Source of the DNA: Streptomyces sp. NBC_00224
GTDB taxonomy: Bacteria; Actinomycetota; Actinomycetes; Streptomycetales; Streptomycetaceae
DNA length: 64,000 bases
Reading direction: 5' to 3'
Assembly (NCBI RefSeq): GCF_041435195.1
Contig: NZ_CP108106.1
Location: 5,867,501-5,931,500 of the forward strand
Made by a program: the position numbers and the translations under genes. The notes beneath the pieces are model-generated. The model ran no database searches and was not told the DNA's origin. It was given only the letters and a program-made list of their open reading frames with translations. Below, piece by piece: positions 19,204-26,781 of this stretch (positions within the stretch are counted from its first letter, which is position 1; each line of letters starts with the position of its first letter).

Positions 19204-19232
19204 TTCGGATCGCGCCCCGGAACGGAGATACT
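19204..19232 (+). promoter_or_regulatory. Candidate fdxA promoter
   Basis: TTCGGA (19204-19209) and GATACT (19227-19232) are separated by 17 nt. Four of six -10 bases and three of six -35 bases match the vegetative consensus. Transcription would start near 19239, about 85 nt before fdxA. This is a by-eye call only. Confidence 0.3.
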
Positions 19233-19324
19233 AGGTGTGGGCATCGACGACGCCGCGCTCCCGCGCGCCACGTGGACGGAGCCGCAGACCGGCCCGCCGC
19301 GCCCTATCGAGGAGGAACGACAGC

Positions 19325-19660
19325 GTGACCTACGTCATTGCGGAGCCTTGTGTCGACCTTAAGGACAAGGCATGCATCGAAGAGTGCCCGGTCGACTGCA
19401 TCTATGAGGGCAAGCGGTCCCTCTACATCCACCCGGACGAGTGCGTCGACTGTGGTGCCTGTGAGCCGGTCTGCCCGGTCGAGGCCATCTTCTACGAGGA
19501 CGACACCCCGGAGGAGTGGAAGGACTACTACAAGGCGAACGTCGAGTTCTTCGACGAGCTCGGTTCGCCCGGTGGTGCCTCCAAGCTCGGCCTGATCGAG
19601 CGCGACCACCCCTTCATCACCGCGCTGCCCGCCGATATCAACGCCGACAGCGAGCACTGA
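19325..19660 (+). CDS. fdxA: 7Fe ferredoxin FdxA ([3Fe-4S][4Fe-4S])
   Basis: 111 aa small electron carrier in the cytosol. Eight cysteines are at 9, 17, 21, 25, 40, 43, 46 and 50. By comparison with characterised 7Fe ferredoxins, Cys9, Cys17 and Cys50 would hold the [3Fe-4S] cluster and Cys21, Cys40, Cys43 and Cys46 the [4Fe-4S] cluster, with Cys25 free. The spacing C-x7-C before the first CP pair, in place of C-x2-C, separates it from 2[4Fe-4S] ferredoxins. GTG start with ribosome binding site gaggaggaac. A hairpin follows and then dapC, the gene pair order seen in many actinobacteria. Confidence 0.96.
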   Translation: MTYVIAEPCVDLKDKACIEECPVDCIYEGKRSLYIHPDECVDCGACEPVCPVEAIFYEDDTPEEWKDYYKANVEFFDELGSPGGASKLGLIERDHPFITALPADINADSEH

Positions 19661-19681
19661 CACTGACACCACGTGTCCCCC

Positions 19682-19716
19682 CGGTCCCGTACGGCGCCCA
19701 CCGCCCTACGGGACCG
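19682..19716 (+). terminator. Hairpin between fdxA and dapC
   Basis: A perfect 10-bp stem (cggtcccgta at 19682-19691 with tacgggaccg at 19707-19716) and a 15-nt loop. It may terminate or attenuate fdxA transcription ahead of dapC. Confidence 0.55.
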
Positions 19717-19763
19717 AGGCGTTTCGTCCGTGCGACGCCGAGCACGGAACCGAGTACGAGAAA

Positions 19764-20870
19764 GTGAGCACCTTCGTGGGCGCAGTCTCCGCACGCCTGC
19801 CCGTCTTCCCCTGGGACAAGCTGGAGCCGTACAAGGCGACGGCCGCCGGCCACCCGGACGGGATCGTGGACCTGTCCGTCGGCACCCCGGTCGACCCGGT
19901 CCCGGCGCTGATCCAGAAAGCGCTGATCGAGGCCGCGGACTCGCCGGGCTATCCGACGGTGTGGGGGACCACGGAGCTGCGCGACGCGCTCACCGGATGG
20001 GTCGGGCGCCGGCTCGGCGCGGTCGGCGTCGGCCACCGCAACGTGCTGCCGGTGGTCGGGTCCAAGGAGCTGGTGGCCTGGCTGCCGACCCAGCTGGGCC
20101 TCGGCGCGGGCGACAAGGTCGCCTACCCCCGGCTCGCGTACCCGACGTACGAGGTGGGCGCCCGGCTCTGCGGCGCGACGCCCGTCGTCTACGACGACCC
20201 TACCGAGCTCGACCCTGCCGGGCTGAAGCTCCTCTGGCTGAACTCGCCGTCCAACCCGACCGGCCGGGTCCTCGCCAAGGACGAGCTGGTCCGGATCGTC
20301 GCCTGGGCGCGCGAGCACGGCGTCCTCGTCTTCTCCGACGAGTGCTACCTGGAGCTGGGCTGGGAGGCCGAGCCGGTCTCGGTGCTGCACCCGGACGTCT
20401 GCGGCGGTACGTACGAGGGCATCGTCGCCGTCCACTCGCTCTCCAAGCGGTCCAACCTCGCGGGCTACCGCGCGGCCTTCCTCGCGGGCGACGAGGCCGT
20501 GCTCGGCGAGCTGCTCCAGATCCGCAAGCACGGCGGGATGATGACGGCCGCGCCCGTCCAGGCGGCCACGGTGGCGGCGCTCGGCGACGACGTGCACGTC
20601 CAGGAGCAGCGGGCGCGTTACGCGGCCCGCCGCGCCGCCCTGCGCGACGCGCTGGTCAAGCACGGCTTCCGGATCGAGCACAGCGAGGCCAGCCTCTACC
20701 TGTGGGCGACCCGCGACGAGGGCTGCTGGGAGACCGTGGAGTACCTCGCCGGTCTCGGCATCCTCGTGGCGCCCGGCGACTTCTACGGCGAGGCGGGCGA
20801 GCGGTTCGTGCGGGTGGCCTTCACGGCGACGGACGAGCGCGTCGAGGCGGCCGTCAAGCGGCTGGGCTAG
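19764..20870 (+). CDS. dapC: N-succinyldiaminopimelate aminotransferase DapC
   Basis: 368 aa class I/II PLP-dependent aminotransferase that makes N-succinyl-LL-diaminopimelate in the succinylase branch of lysine and peptidoglycan precursor synthesis. Visible elements: the PLP Asp region FSDECYLEL, the Schiff-base lysine in SLSKRSNLAGYR, substrate Arg segments near VAFTATDERV, and the N-terminal SVGTPVDPVP. The start is GTG at 19764; a second GTG at 19776 is possible. In related species the enzyme may also act on prephenate. DapE is encoded nearby at 22769, supporting the assignment. The gene ends in a strong hairpin. Confidence 0.92.
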   Translation: MSTFVGAVSARLPVFPWDKLEPYKATAAGHPDGIVDLSVGTPVDPVPALIQKALIEAADSPGYPTVWGTTELRDALTGWVGRRLGAVGVGHRNVLPVVGSKELVAWLPTQLGLGAGDKVAYPRLAYPTYEVGARLCGATPVVYDDPTELDPAGLKLLWLNSPSNPTGRVLAKDELVRIVAWAREHGVLVFSDECYLELGWEAEPVSVLHPDVCGGTYEGIVAVHSLSKRSNLAGYRAAFLAGDEAVLGELLQIRKHGGMMTAAPVQAATVAALGDDVHVQEQRARYAARRAALRDALVKHGFRIEHSEASLYLWATRDEGCWETVEYLAGLGILVAPGDFYGEAGERFVRVAFTATDERVEAAVKRLG

Positions 20871-20899
20871 GGGCTCCCGCACGAGCCCGTATGTACGGG

Positions 20900-20933
20900 A
20901 AGGGGCCCCGGGGACAGGATCCCGGGGCCCCTT
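20900..20933. terminator. Bidirectional terminator hairpin
   Basis: A perfect 14-bp palindromic stem (aaggggccccgggg and its complement, 20900-20933) lies between convergent dapC and the secreted-protein gene. The position suits termination from both sides. Confidence 0.8.
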
Positions 20934-20967
20934 CGGCCGTGTGCCGTGCGGGGCGCGGCCGCGCGGC

Positions 20968-21417
20968 TCAGCCGACGGGCAGGCCCTTGAGCGGCAGCTG
21001 GTCGGTGGAGGGCAGACCGCCGGTGGGCAGCTGGCCGCCGACCGGAAGGCCGTCCAGGCTGGTCGACTTGGCGGTGGAGCCGAGCAGGTCGCCCGCGTTG
21101 CCCGCGGCGTCGCCCGCCGTCTTCTGGGCCGCCGGGGTCGCCGTCTTGCCCGCCTTGCCGACGGCCTTGCCCGCGGCCGGGACCGCCTGCTTGACCGCCT
21201 TGCTGCCGGCGTCGCCCGCCAGACCGGTGGCCTTCTGCGCGGCGCCGTCGACGGTGTTGCCGAGGTTCGCGCCGTCGAGTGCGGTCAGGCCGCCCAGGTT
21301 CGGGGTCTCCGGAAGGGACGCGGCGCTCGCCGCGCCGGCCGCGCCGACCACGGGAACTGCACCCGCCGCGATGAGCAGCGCGGCACGGGCGATCCGACGG
21401 GTCAGGGGGAGGGACAT
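20968..21417 (-). CDS. Secreted Ala/Gly-rich protein, unknown function
   Basis: 149 aa. A clear Sec signal peptide (basic SLPLTRRIARA, then AALLIAAGAVPVVGAAG, with cleavage likely after AASA). The mature part is low in aromatic residues and rich in Gly, Ala, Lys and Thr, with pseudo-repeats such as AGKAVGKAGKTATPAAQKTAG and LPVGGQLPTGGLPSTDQLP. No domain is recognised. Similar proteins are sometimes labelled ATP-binding in databases, which nothing in this sequence supports. The ATG at 21417 gives the only plausible signal peptide. Confidence 0.82.
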   Translation of the reverse strand: MSLPLTRRIARAALLIAAGAVPVVGAAGAASAASLPETPNLGGLTALDGANLGNTVDGAAQKATGLAGDAGSKAVKQAVPAAGKAVGKAGKTATPAAQKTAGDAAGNAGDLLGSTAKSTSLDGLPVGGQLPTGGLPSTDQLPLKGLPVG

Positions 21418-21706
21418 GATGCTCCTTGAGACGGGAGGAACGGCGTTCGGACGCTGTGACAACTCCTCGGGGTGCGGCGGAGGTTGCGGAGGCCCCGGGT
21501 AAAGAGTTCGCAATGCGTCGCATTATCGGGTTCGGATAAAAACGGGCAAATGAGCCGTCGCGACAATACGCTGAACGCCGCCGATTCCCTTTGTTCCCAA
21601 GGGAATTGACGATTCTTCCGGCGGGCGCGGGGGTGGGTGTACGAAACGGTGTACGCGAAAGCCATCTGTGCCCCGCACGAGTGGCCGTCCGAACGGGTGT
21701 CGCGCG

Positions 21707-22672
21707 CTATTCGGCGAGCTGGATCCGGACCTGGCCGAATGCGCCGGAACTCTCCGCGCCGCCCGTGCCGCCGCCCGCGTCCGGGCTGGTGGCGCCGCTC
21801 GCGCCGGCCTCGGTGTCGTCCGTGTGCCAGCCCTTGCGGGAGCCGTCCACACGCCAGGTGCGCCCGGCGTACGAGACCTGCTCCACGCGGAACGCGGCGG
21901 CGTGCGCGACCGCCCAGTGGGCCAGCTCCCAGCCGCGCTGCTCGGCGCTGCCCCCGGCGTCGGCACCGGTCCGCGCGGGCGCGCGCACCGGGACCGTGAC
22001 CGCACGCCCCTCCCCCTTGTCGGGGGCCACCCCCGCGCCGAACGCCCGGGCCAGCTCGGTGCGTACCTTCGCCGGGTCGCCCGGGTGGGCGTCCTTGGCG
22101 ATCGTGCAGGTCAGCGCGGCGGAGGTGCGGCCGGTGAGCACGGCGGTGAGCAGCGCCGCGTCCGGCTCGTGCTTGGCGTAGGCCTGCGGGAAGCCGCTGC
22201 GCTGGACCCGCTGCGCGGCGACGGTGAGCGGCAGCCGCGAGTAGCCGGGCACTTCGGCCAGGCGCTGGTAGAACTTCCCGGCCGAGTAGACCGGGTCCAT
22301 GATCTGCTGCACGGTGCCCCAGCCCTGCGAGGGCCGCTGCTGGAAGAGGCCGACCGAGTCGCGGTCGCCGTGCGTGATGTTGCGCAGCCCCGACTCCTGG
22401 AGCGCGGTGGCCAGCGCGATCGTCACCGCCCGCTCGGGCATCCCGCGCGAGGTGCCGACCGCGGAGATGGTCGCCGCGTTCTCGGCCTGCTCGGGGCTGA
22501 GCCGGTAGGTGTCGTCCCCGGACCCCACCGTGCATCTCGGCGCCCCCGGCCCCCCGCTCATGTACTGCACCACCAGATATCCGGCGACGGCGAGCAGCAC
22601 GACGGCCGCGGCCGCGAAACGGAAGAGGCGGCCGCGCCTTACGGGTCGGTTGGGGGTGACGGGCTGGGACAC
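21707..22672 (-). CDS. Membrane-anchored lysozyme-fold-like protein, unknown function
   Basis: 321 aa. A short basic N-terminus (NRPVRRGRLFR) precedes one helix (FAAAAVVLLAVAGYLVV). The outer domain has ISAVGTSRGMPERAVTIALA, then TALQESGLRNI, THGDRDSVGLFQQRPSQGWG and PVYSAGKFYQRLAEVPGY. A glutamate in QESG followed by a SVGLFQQRP block resembles transglycosylase-type lysozyme folds. The rest is Ala/Thr-rich with no motif. Homologues are often called heavy metal transporter; a single helix and this fold argue against that. Activity is not shown. GTG at 22672 was chosen; another GTG lies three codons upstream. It is divergent from dapE. Confidence 0.78.
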   Translation of the reverse strand: MSQPVTPNRPVRRGRLFRFAAAAVVLLAVAGYLVVQYMSGGPGAPRCTVGSGDDTYRLSPEQAENAATISAVGTSRGMPERAVTIALATALQESGLRNITHGDRDSVGLFQQRPSQGWGTVQQIMDPVYSAGKFYQRLAEVPGYSRLPLTVAAQRVQRSGFPQAYAKHEPDAALLTAVLTGRTSAALTCTIAKDAHPGDPAKVRTELARAFGAGVAPDKGEGRAVTVPVRAPARTGADAGGSAEQRGWELAHWAVAHAAAFRVEQVSYAGRTWRVDGSRKGWHTDDTEAGASGATSPDAGGGTGGAESSGAFGQVRIQLAE

Positions 22673-22768
22673 GGGGACCACCGTACTGGAGGGCAGGACG
22701 GCTGCCCTCGGTCGTGCCCTTCCGGACACCCGGGCCCAGCTCGGGACGGCCGCGCTAGGGTCGGGACC

Positions 22769-23848
22769 ATGGCAGACAGCGCACTCGACCTGACCCTGGA
22801 CGGCCCCGCGCTCACCGCGTGGCTCGTCGACTTCCCGTCGGAGAGCGGAACGGAGAAGCCGCTCGCGGACGCGATCGAGGCGGCGCTGCGGACGCTGCCG
22901 CACCTGACCGTGGACCGCCACGGCAACAACGTCGTCGCGCGCACCGCCCTGGGCCGGGCCGAGCGGGTCATCCTCGCCGGGCACATCGACACCGTCCCGA
23001 TCGCCGACAACGTGCCGTCCCGCCTCGACGAGAACGGCATCCTGTGGGGCTGCGGCACCTCGGACATGAAGTCCGGCGTGGCTCTCCAGCTGCGGATCGC
23101 CGCGACCGTCCCCGAGCCCAACCGCGACCTCACCTTCGTCTTCTACGACAACGAAGAGGTCGCCGCACACCTCAACGGTCTCGGCCATGTGGCCGACGCA
23201 CACCCCGACTGGATCGAGGGCGACTTCGCGGTCCTCCTGGAGCCCTCCGACGCCCAGGTCGAGGGCGGCTGCCAGGGCACCCTGCGGGTCATCCTGCACA
23301 CGGCGGGGGAGCGGGCCCACTCCGCGCGCAGCTGGATGGGGTCCAACGCCATCCACACGGCCGCCCCGATCCTGGCCAGGCTCGCCGCGTACGAGCCGCG
23401 CCGGCCGGTGATCGACGGCCTGGAGTACCACGAGGGCCTGAACGCGGTACGGATCGAGGGCGGCGTCGCCAACAACGTCATCCCCGACGCCTGCGCGGTC
23501 ACCGTCAACTACCGCTACGCCCCGGACCGCACCGCCGAGGAGGCCCTGGCCCACGTCCGCGAGGTCTTCGCGGACTGCGAGATCGCGGAGTTCACCGTCG
23601 ACGACCACTCGGGCGCGGCCCTGCCGGGGCTCTCGCACCCGGCCGCCGCGGCCTTCATGGCGGCGGTCGGCGGCACCCCGCAGCCCAAGTTCGGCTGGAC
23701 CGACGTCTCCCGCTTCGGCGCGCTCGGCGTCCCCGCCGTCAACTACGGACCCGGCGACGCCCTGTACGCGCACAAGCGGGACGAGCACGTCGCCGTCGAC
23801 CGGATCACCCACTGCGAACGGCGACTTCACGCCTGGCTGACCACCTGA
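22769..23848 (+). CDS. dapE: Succinyl-diaminopimelate desuccinylase DapE
   Basis: 359 aa M20-family zinc hydrolase that releases LL-diaminopimelate and succinate. Metal motifs: GHIDTVP (His72, Asp74), CGTSDMKSG (bridging Asp99) and the catalytic pair in YDNEEV (Glu129-Glu130), with later ligands in VLLEPSDA and near the C-terminus (DALYAHKRDEHV). A central dimerisation domain begins around CQGTLRVILHTAGERAHSA. The ATG at 22769 follows cggga and is where M20 similarity starts. With dapC nearby this covers two steps of the succinylase lysine route. Confidence 0.95.
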   Translation: MADSALDLTLDGPALTAWLVDFPSESGTEKPLADAIEAALRTLPHLTVDRHGNNVVARTALGRAERVILAGHIDTVPIADNVPSRLDENGILWGCGTSDMKSGVALQLRIAATVPEPNRDLTFVFYDNEEVAAHLNGLGHVADAHPDWIEGDFAVLLEPSDAQVEGGCQGTLRVILHTAGERAHSARSWMGSNAIHTAAPILARLAAYEPRRPVIDGLEYHEGLNAVRIEGGVANNVIPDACAVTVNYRYAPDRTAEEALAHVREVFADCEIAEFTVDDHSGAALPGLSHPAAAAFMAAVGGTPQPKFGWTDVSRFGALGVPAVNYGPGDALYAHKRDEHVAVDRITHCERRLHAWLTT

Positions 23849-23925
23849 ATTTCGTCATTCGTCACGTAAGTCGTCCTACGCTGGCCGGACGCGTCATATG
23901 ACTCAGTCAGCGGAGGGAGCACGCA

Positions 23926-24684
23926 ATGGCCAACCCCGAGGGAGAGTTTCCGGGCGAGCAGCGGCTGGAGCAGCGGCTCGGGCCGGTGCTGCGCCGCCGC
24001 GACCAGGTCCAGGCCGGGACCACCGACCAGCGGCTCCTCGACACCGAGGGCGACTCGGAGTGGGTGCACACCGACCCCTGGCGGGTCATGCGCATCCAGT
24101 CCGAGTTCGTGGAGGGCTTCGGCGCGCTCGCCGAACTGCCCAGCGCCATCAGCGTCTTCGGCTCGGCCCGCACACCGGTGGGCTCACCGGAGTACGAGGC
24201 GGGCGTGGCCATCGGCCGCGCGCTGGTCGAGGCGGGCTTCGCGGTGATCACCGGCGGCGGCCCGGGTGCGATGGAGGCGGCCAACCGGGGCGCGCGCGAG
24301 GCGCGGGGCGTCTCGGTCGGCCTCGGCATCGAGCTCCCCTTCGAGCAGGGGCTCAACCCGCACGTCGACATCGGCGTCAACTTCCGCTACTTCTTCGTCC
24401 GCAAGACCATGTTCGTGAAGTACGCGCAGGGCTTCGTCGTCCTGCCCGGCGGCCTCGGCACGCTGGACGAGCTCTTCGAGGCGCTCACCCTCGTCCAGAC
24501 CGGCAAGGTGACCCGCTTCCCGATCGTCCTGTTCGGCTCGCGGTACTGGGCGGGCCTGGTCGACTGGCTCCGCGACACAGTGGTAGGCGGCGGCAAGGCC
24601 TCCGCGCACGACCTGCTCCTCTTCCACGTCACGGACAGCGTGGAGGAGGCGGTGGCGATGGTGACGAAGGAAGTGGGGCGGTAG
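23926..24684 (+). CDS. LOG family (TIGR00730) Rossmann-fold protein
   Basis: 252 aa cytosolic protein. The family hallmarks are GGGPGAMEAANRGARE and PGGLGTLDELFEALTL. Characterised LOG proteins release the base from cytokinin or purine riboside 5'-monophosphates, acting as phosphoribohydrolases, so that activity is likely but not shown here. There is a 60-residue N-terminal extension typical of the actinobacterial subgroup (EGEFPGEQRLEQRLG). In mycobacteria the corresponding gene also lies between dapE and folP2. ATG at 23926 with ribosome binding site cggaggga. It is followed by a large inverted repeat. Confidence 0.92.
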   Translation: MANPEGEFPGEQRLEQRLGPVLRRRDQVQAGTTDQRLLDTEGDSEWVHTDPWRVMRIQSEFVEGFGALAELPSAISVFGSARTPVGSPEYEAGVAIGRALVEAGFAVITGGGPGAMEAANRGAREARGVSVGLGIELPFEQGLNPHVDIGVNFRYFFVRKTMFVKYAQGFVVLPGGLGTLDELFEALTLVQTGKVTRFPIVLFGSRYWAGLVDWLRDTVVGGGKASAHDLLLFHVTDSVEEAVAMVTKEVGR

Positions 24685-24698
24685 TTCGTCTGCGGACC

Positions 24699-24791
24699 GT
24701 GGTGGGTTGCTCGCGCAGTTCCCCGCGCCCCTAGGGGATGCCGCGTAGCGGCATTCAAGGGGCGCGGGGAACTGCGCGACCAGCCCACCAC
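24699..24791. repeat. Full palindromic intergenic repeat, copy 2 (two 34-nt arms)
   Basis: The left arm 24699-24732 and right arm 24758-24791 are reverse complements with 2 mismatches in 34. The loop holds a second small hairpin, atgccg-cgtag-cggcat at 24738-24754. It lies between convergent LOG and folP-like genes and could end transcription from both. It is the most complete member of the family and also shares its left flank (ttcgtctgcggaccgtggtggg) with copy 3. Confidence 0.9.
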
Positions 24792-24833
24792 CGGGCCTGC
24801 AGTCAAAAGCGAAGGGGGCGGGGCGCAGCCCCG

Positions 24834-25694
24834 TTACGCCAGCCCGCGCCGGGCAACGGCAGGCGGACGGTGGCCCGCGATGGACGCCACCATGTCCAGC
24901 ACCTGACGGGTCTCGGCGACTTCGTGCACCCGGTACACCCGCGCCCCCAGCCACGCCGACACCGCCGTCGTCGCCAGCGTCCCGATCACCCGCTCCTTGA
25001 CCGGCCGGTCCAGCGTCTCCCCGACGAAGTCCTTGTTGGACAGGGAGACCAGGACCGGCCACCCCGTCGCCGTCATCTCGCCGAGCCGCCGGGTCGCCTC
25101 CAGGCTGTGGCGGGTGTTCTTGCCGAAGTCATGACCGGGATCGATCATGATCCCGTCCCGCCGCACCCCGAGCGCGGCCGCCCGCTCGGCGAGCCCCACC
25201 GTGACCCGGAGGATGTCCTCCATCACGTCCTCGTACGCGATCCGGTGCGGCCGGGTGCGCGGTTCCACGCCGCCCGCGTGCGTACACACCAGCCCCGCCC
25301 CGTACCGCGCCGCGACCTCCGCCAGCTTCGGGTCGACCCCGCCCCACGCGTCGTTGAGCACGTCCGCGCCCGCCTCGCAGACCGCCTCCCCGACGTCATG
25401 GCGCCAGGTGTCGACGCTGATCACCACGTCCGGATGCCGCCGCCGCACCTCGGCCACGAAGCCGACCGTGCGCCGCGCCTCCTCCTCGGCCGTCACCTCC
25501 TCGCCGGGGCCCGCCTTGACCCCGCCGATGTCGATGATGGCAGCCCCCTCTGACACCGCCTGCTCCACGCGGGCCAGCGCGGGCTCGTCCCGGAACGTCG
25601 CACCCTGGTCGTAGAAGGAGTCCGGGGTCCGGTTGACGATCGCCATGATCACCGGCTCGTGCGCGTCGAACTCGCGCCTTCCCAGCCGCAGCAT
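24834..25694 (-). CDS. Divergent dihydropteroate synthase (FolP2-like), activity doubtful
   Basis: 286 aa TIM-barrel protein of the pterin-binding family. Recognisable DHPS landmarks are NRTPDSFYDQG, DIGGVKAGPGE, SVDTWRHDVG, LNDAWGG, DPGHDFGKN, SLSNKDFVGE and the C-terminal RVHEV. Normal DHPS has the p-aminobenzoate loop with Ser-Thr-Arg-Pro after DIGGE; here it reads VKAGP, and the SRKSF-like lysine motif reads SNKDF. From memory, M. tuberculosis FolP2 (Rv1207) sits in the same gene context and lacks DHPS activity, so this is likely its orthologue. Its true substrate is unknown. ATG at 25694. I give no gene symbol because folP would imply the standard reaction. Confidence 0.85.
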   Translation of the reverse strand: MLRLGRREFDAHEPVIMAIVNRTPDSFYDQGATFRDEPALARVEQAVSEGAAIIDIGGVKAGPGEEVTAEEEARRTVGFVAEVRRRHPDVVISVDTWRHDVGEAVCEAGADVLNDAWGGVDPKLAEVAARYGAGLVCTHAGGVEPRTRPHRIAYEDVMEDILRVTVGLAERAAALGVRRDGIMIDPGHDFGKNTRHSLEATRRLGEMTATGWPVLVSLSNKDFVGETLDRPVKERVIGTLATTAVSAWLGARVYRVHEVAETRQVLDMVASIAGHRPPAVARRGLA

Positions 25695-25843
25695 CCGCTG
25701 TTTCCTCCTCGGGTAAGACGCCCGTGACCTCAGGTTCCGTGTCCGGCGGGTCCGGCCTGTGCCGCCCGACAGACCCTAACTCCCAGCTCCGCATGGCACG
25801 ATCGGACCCGACGGTTTCCGGCTGCCGGGGAGAGGCTTCGCGC

Positions 25844-26167
25844 GTGTTCTGGTTCTTGCTGATCGCCATGGTCGTGGTGGTCGCCGCGGTCACGCTGGCC
25901 GTGGTGGGCGGCGGCGACGGTGCCGTATTGCCCGAGACGGGCCCCGAGCGGCTCTCCGACCCGCTGCCCGCGGGCCGCCCCGTCGAGCGCGCGGACATCG
26001 ACGCGCTGCGGCTTCCGGTGGCCGCGCGCGGCTACCGGATGGCCGACGTCGACGACGTGCTGAGCCGCCTCGCCGCGGAGCTCGCCGAGCGCGACGCCCG
26101 GATCACCGATCTGCGGGAGGCGCTCAGCGCCGCCCACGCCCCCCGCGACGAGGAGCCCCGCAAGTGA
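25844..26167 (+). CDS. Small membrane protein with DivIVA-like segment
   Basis: 107 aa. An N-terminal helix (VFWFLLIAMVVVVAAVTLAVV) is followed by a polar linker. Then comes ERADIDALRLPVAARGYRM, which resembles the short DivIVA domain that begins with I-x-x-x-x-F-x-x-x-x-R-G-Y. The segment continues as VDDVLSRLAAELAERDARIT and looks like a short coiled coil. It may link the membrane to polar-growth proteins; this is inferred. GTG at 25844 was chosen since the upstream in-frame part lies over the promoter region. The stop overlaps the Tag gene start (GTGA), so the two are coupled; the same pair is found in mycobacteria next to folP2. Confidence 0.82.
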   Translation: MFWFLLIAMVVVVAAVTLAVVGGGDGAVLPETGPERLSDPLPAGRPVERADIDALRLPVAARGYRMADVDDVLSRLAAELAERDARITDLREALSAAHAPRDEEPRK

Positions 26168-26751
26168 GCACCGCCATCCCCGGCCCGGACGGCCGGCTGC
26201 GCTGCCCGTGGGGGCTGTCCACCGCGGACTACGTGGCGTACCACGACACCGAGTGGGGCCGCCCGGTCCACGGCGACGACGCCCTCTACGAACGGCTGTG
26301 CCTGGAGGCCTTCCAGTCGGGCCTCTCCTGGATCACCATCCTGCGCCGCCGGGAGGGGTTCCGCCGCGCCTTCGCGGACTTCCGGATCGCCAAGGTGGCC
26401 GCCTTCACCGACGAGGACGCGGCGCGGCTGCTGACCGACGAATCGATCATCCGCAACCGCGCCAAGATCGAGGCGACCCTCTCCAACGCGCGCGTACTGG
26501 CCGACTGGGCCCCCGGCGAGCTGGACGAGCTGATCTGGTCGTACGCCCCGGACCCCGCCTCCCGCCCGGCCCCCCGCACGCTGGCGGACGTCCCCCCGGT
26601 CACCGACGAGTCGACGGCGCTCTCCAAGGCCCTCAAGAAGCGCGGCCTCCGCTTCATCGGCCCCACGACCGCGTACGCGCTGATGCAGGCGTGCGGTCTG
26701 GTGGACGACCACTTGACCGACTGTGTGGCCCGGGGCGGCAGTACCCCTTAA
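26164..26751 (+). CDS. tag: DNA-3-methyladenine glycosylase I (Tag)
   Basis: 195 aa base-excision repair enzyme that removes 3-methyladenine from alkylated DNA. It has the Tag zinc ligands: Cys14 in RCPWG, His27 in AYHDTEWG, and the C-terminal His and Cys in DDHLTDC. The active-site region YERLCLEAFQSGLSWITIL and the helix-hairpin-helix-like segment KKRGLRFIGPTTAYALMQA are present. GTG start overlapping the previous stop by 4 nt. The TAA stop sits in the centre of an 18-nt palindrome that extends past the gene. Confidence 0.95.
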   Translation: MSTAIPGPDGRLRCPWGLSTADYVAYHDTEWGRPVHGDDALYERLCLEAFQSGLSWITILRRREGFRRAFADFRIAKVAAFTDEDAARLLTDESIIRNRAKIEATLSNARVLADWAPGELDELIWSYAPDPASRPAPRTLADVPPVTDESTALSKALKKRGLRFIGPTTAYALMQACGLVDDHLTDCVARGGSTP

Positions 26752-26758
26752 GGGGTAC
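26741..26758. terminator. Perfect 18-nt palindrome centred on the tag stop codon
   Basis: gtaccccttaaggggtac at 26741-26758 is a perfect inverted repeat containing the TAA stop (26749-26751). It lies between the convergent tag and enoyl-CoA hydratase genes (31 nt gap) and may serve as a short bidirectional terminator. With no loop, only part of it can pair in RNA. Confidence 0.4.
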
Positions 26759-26781
26759 GGGGCTGTGGTCCCCCGGATGGC

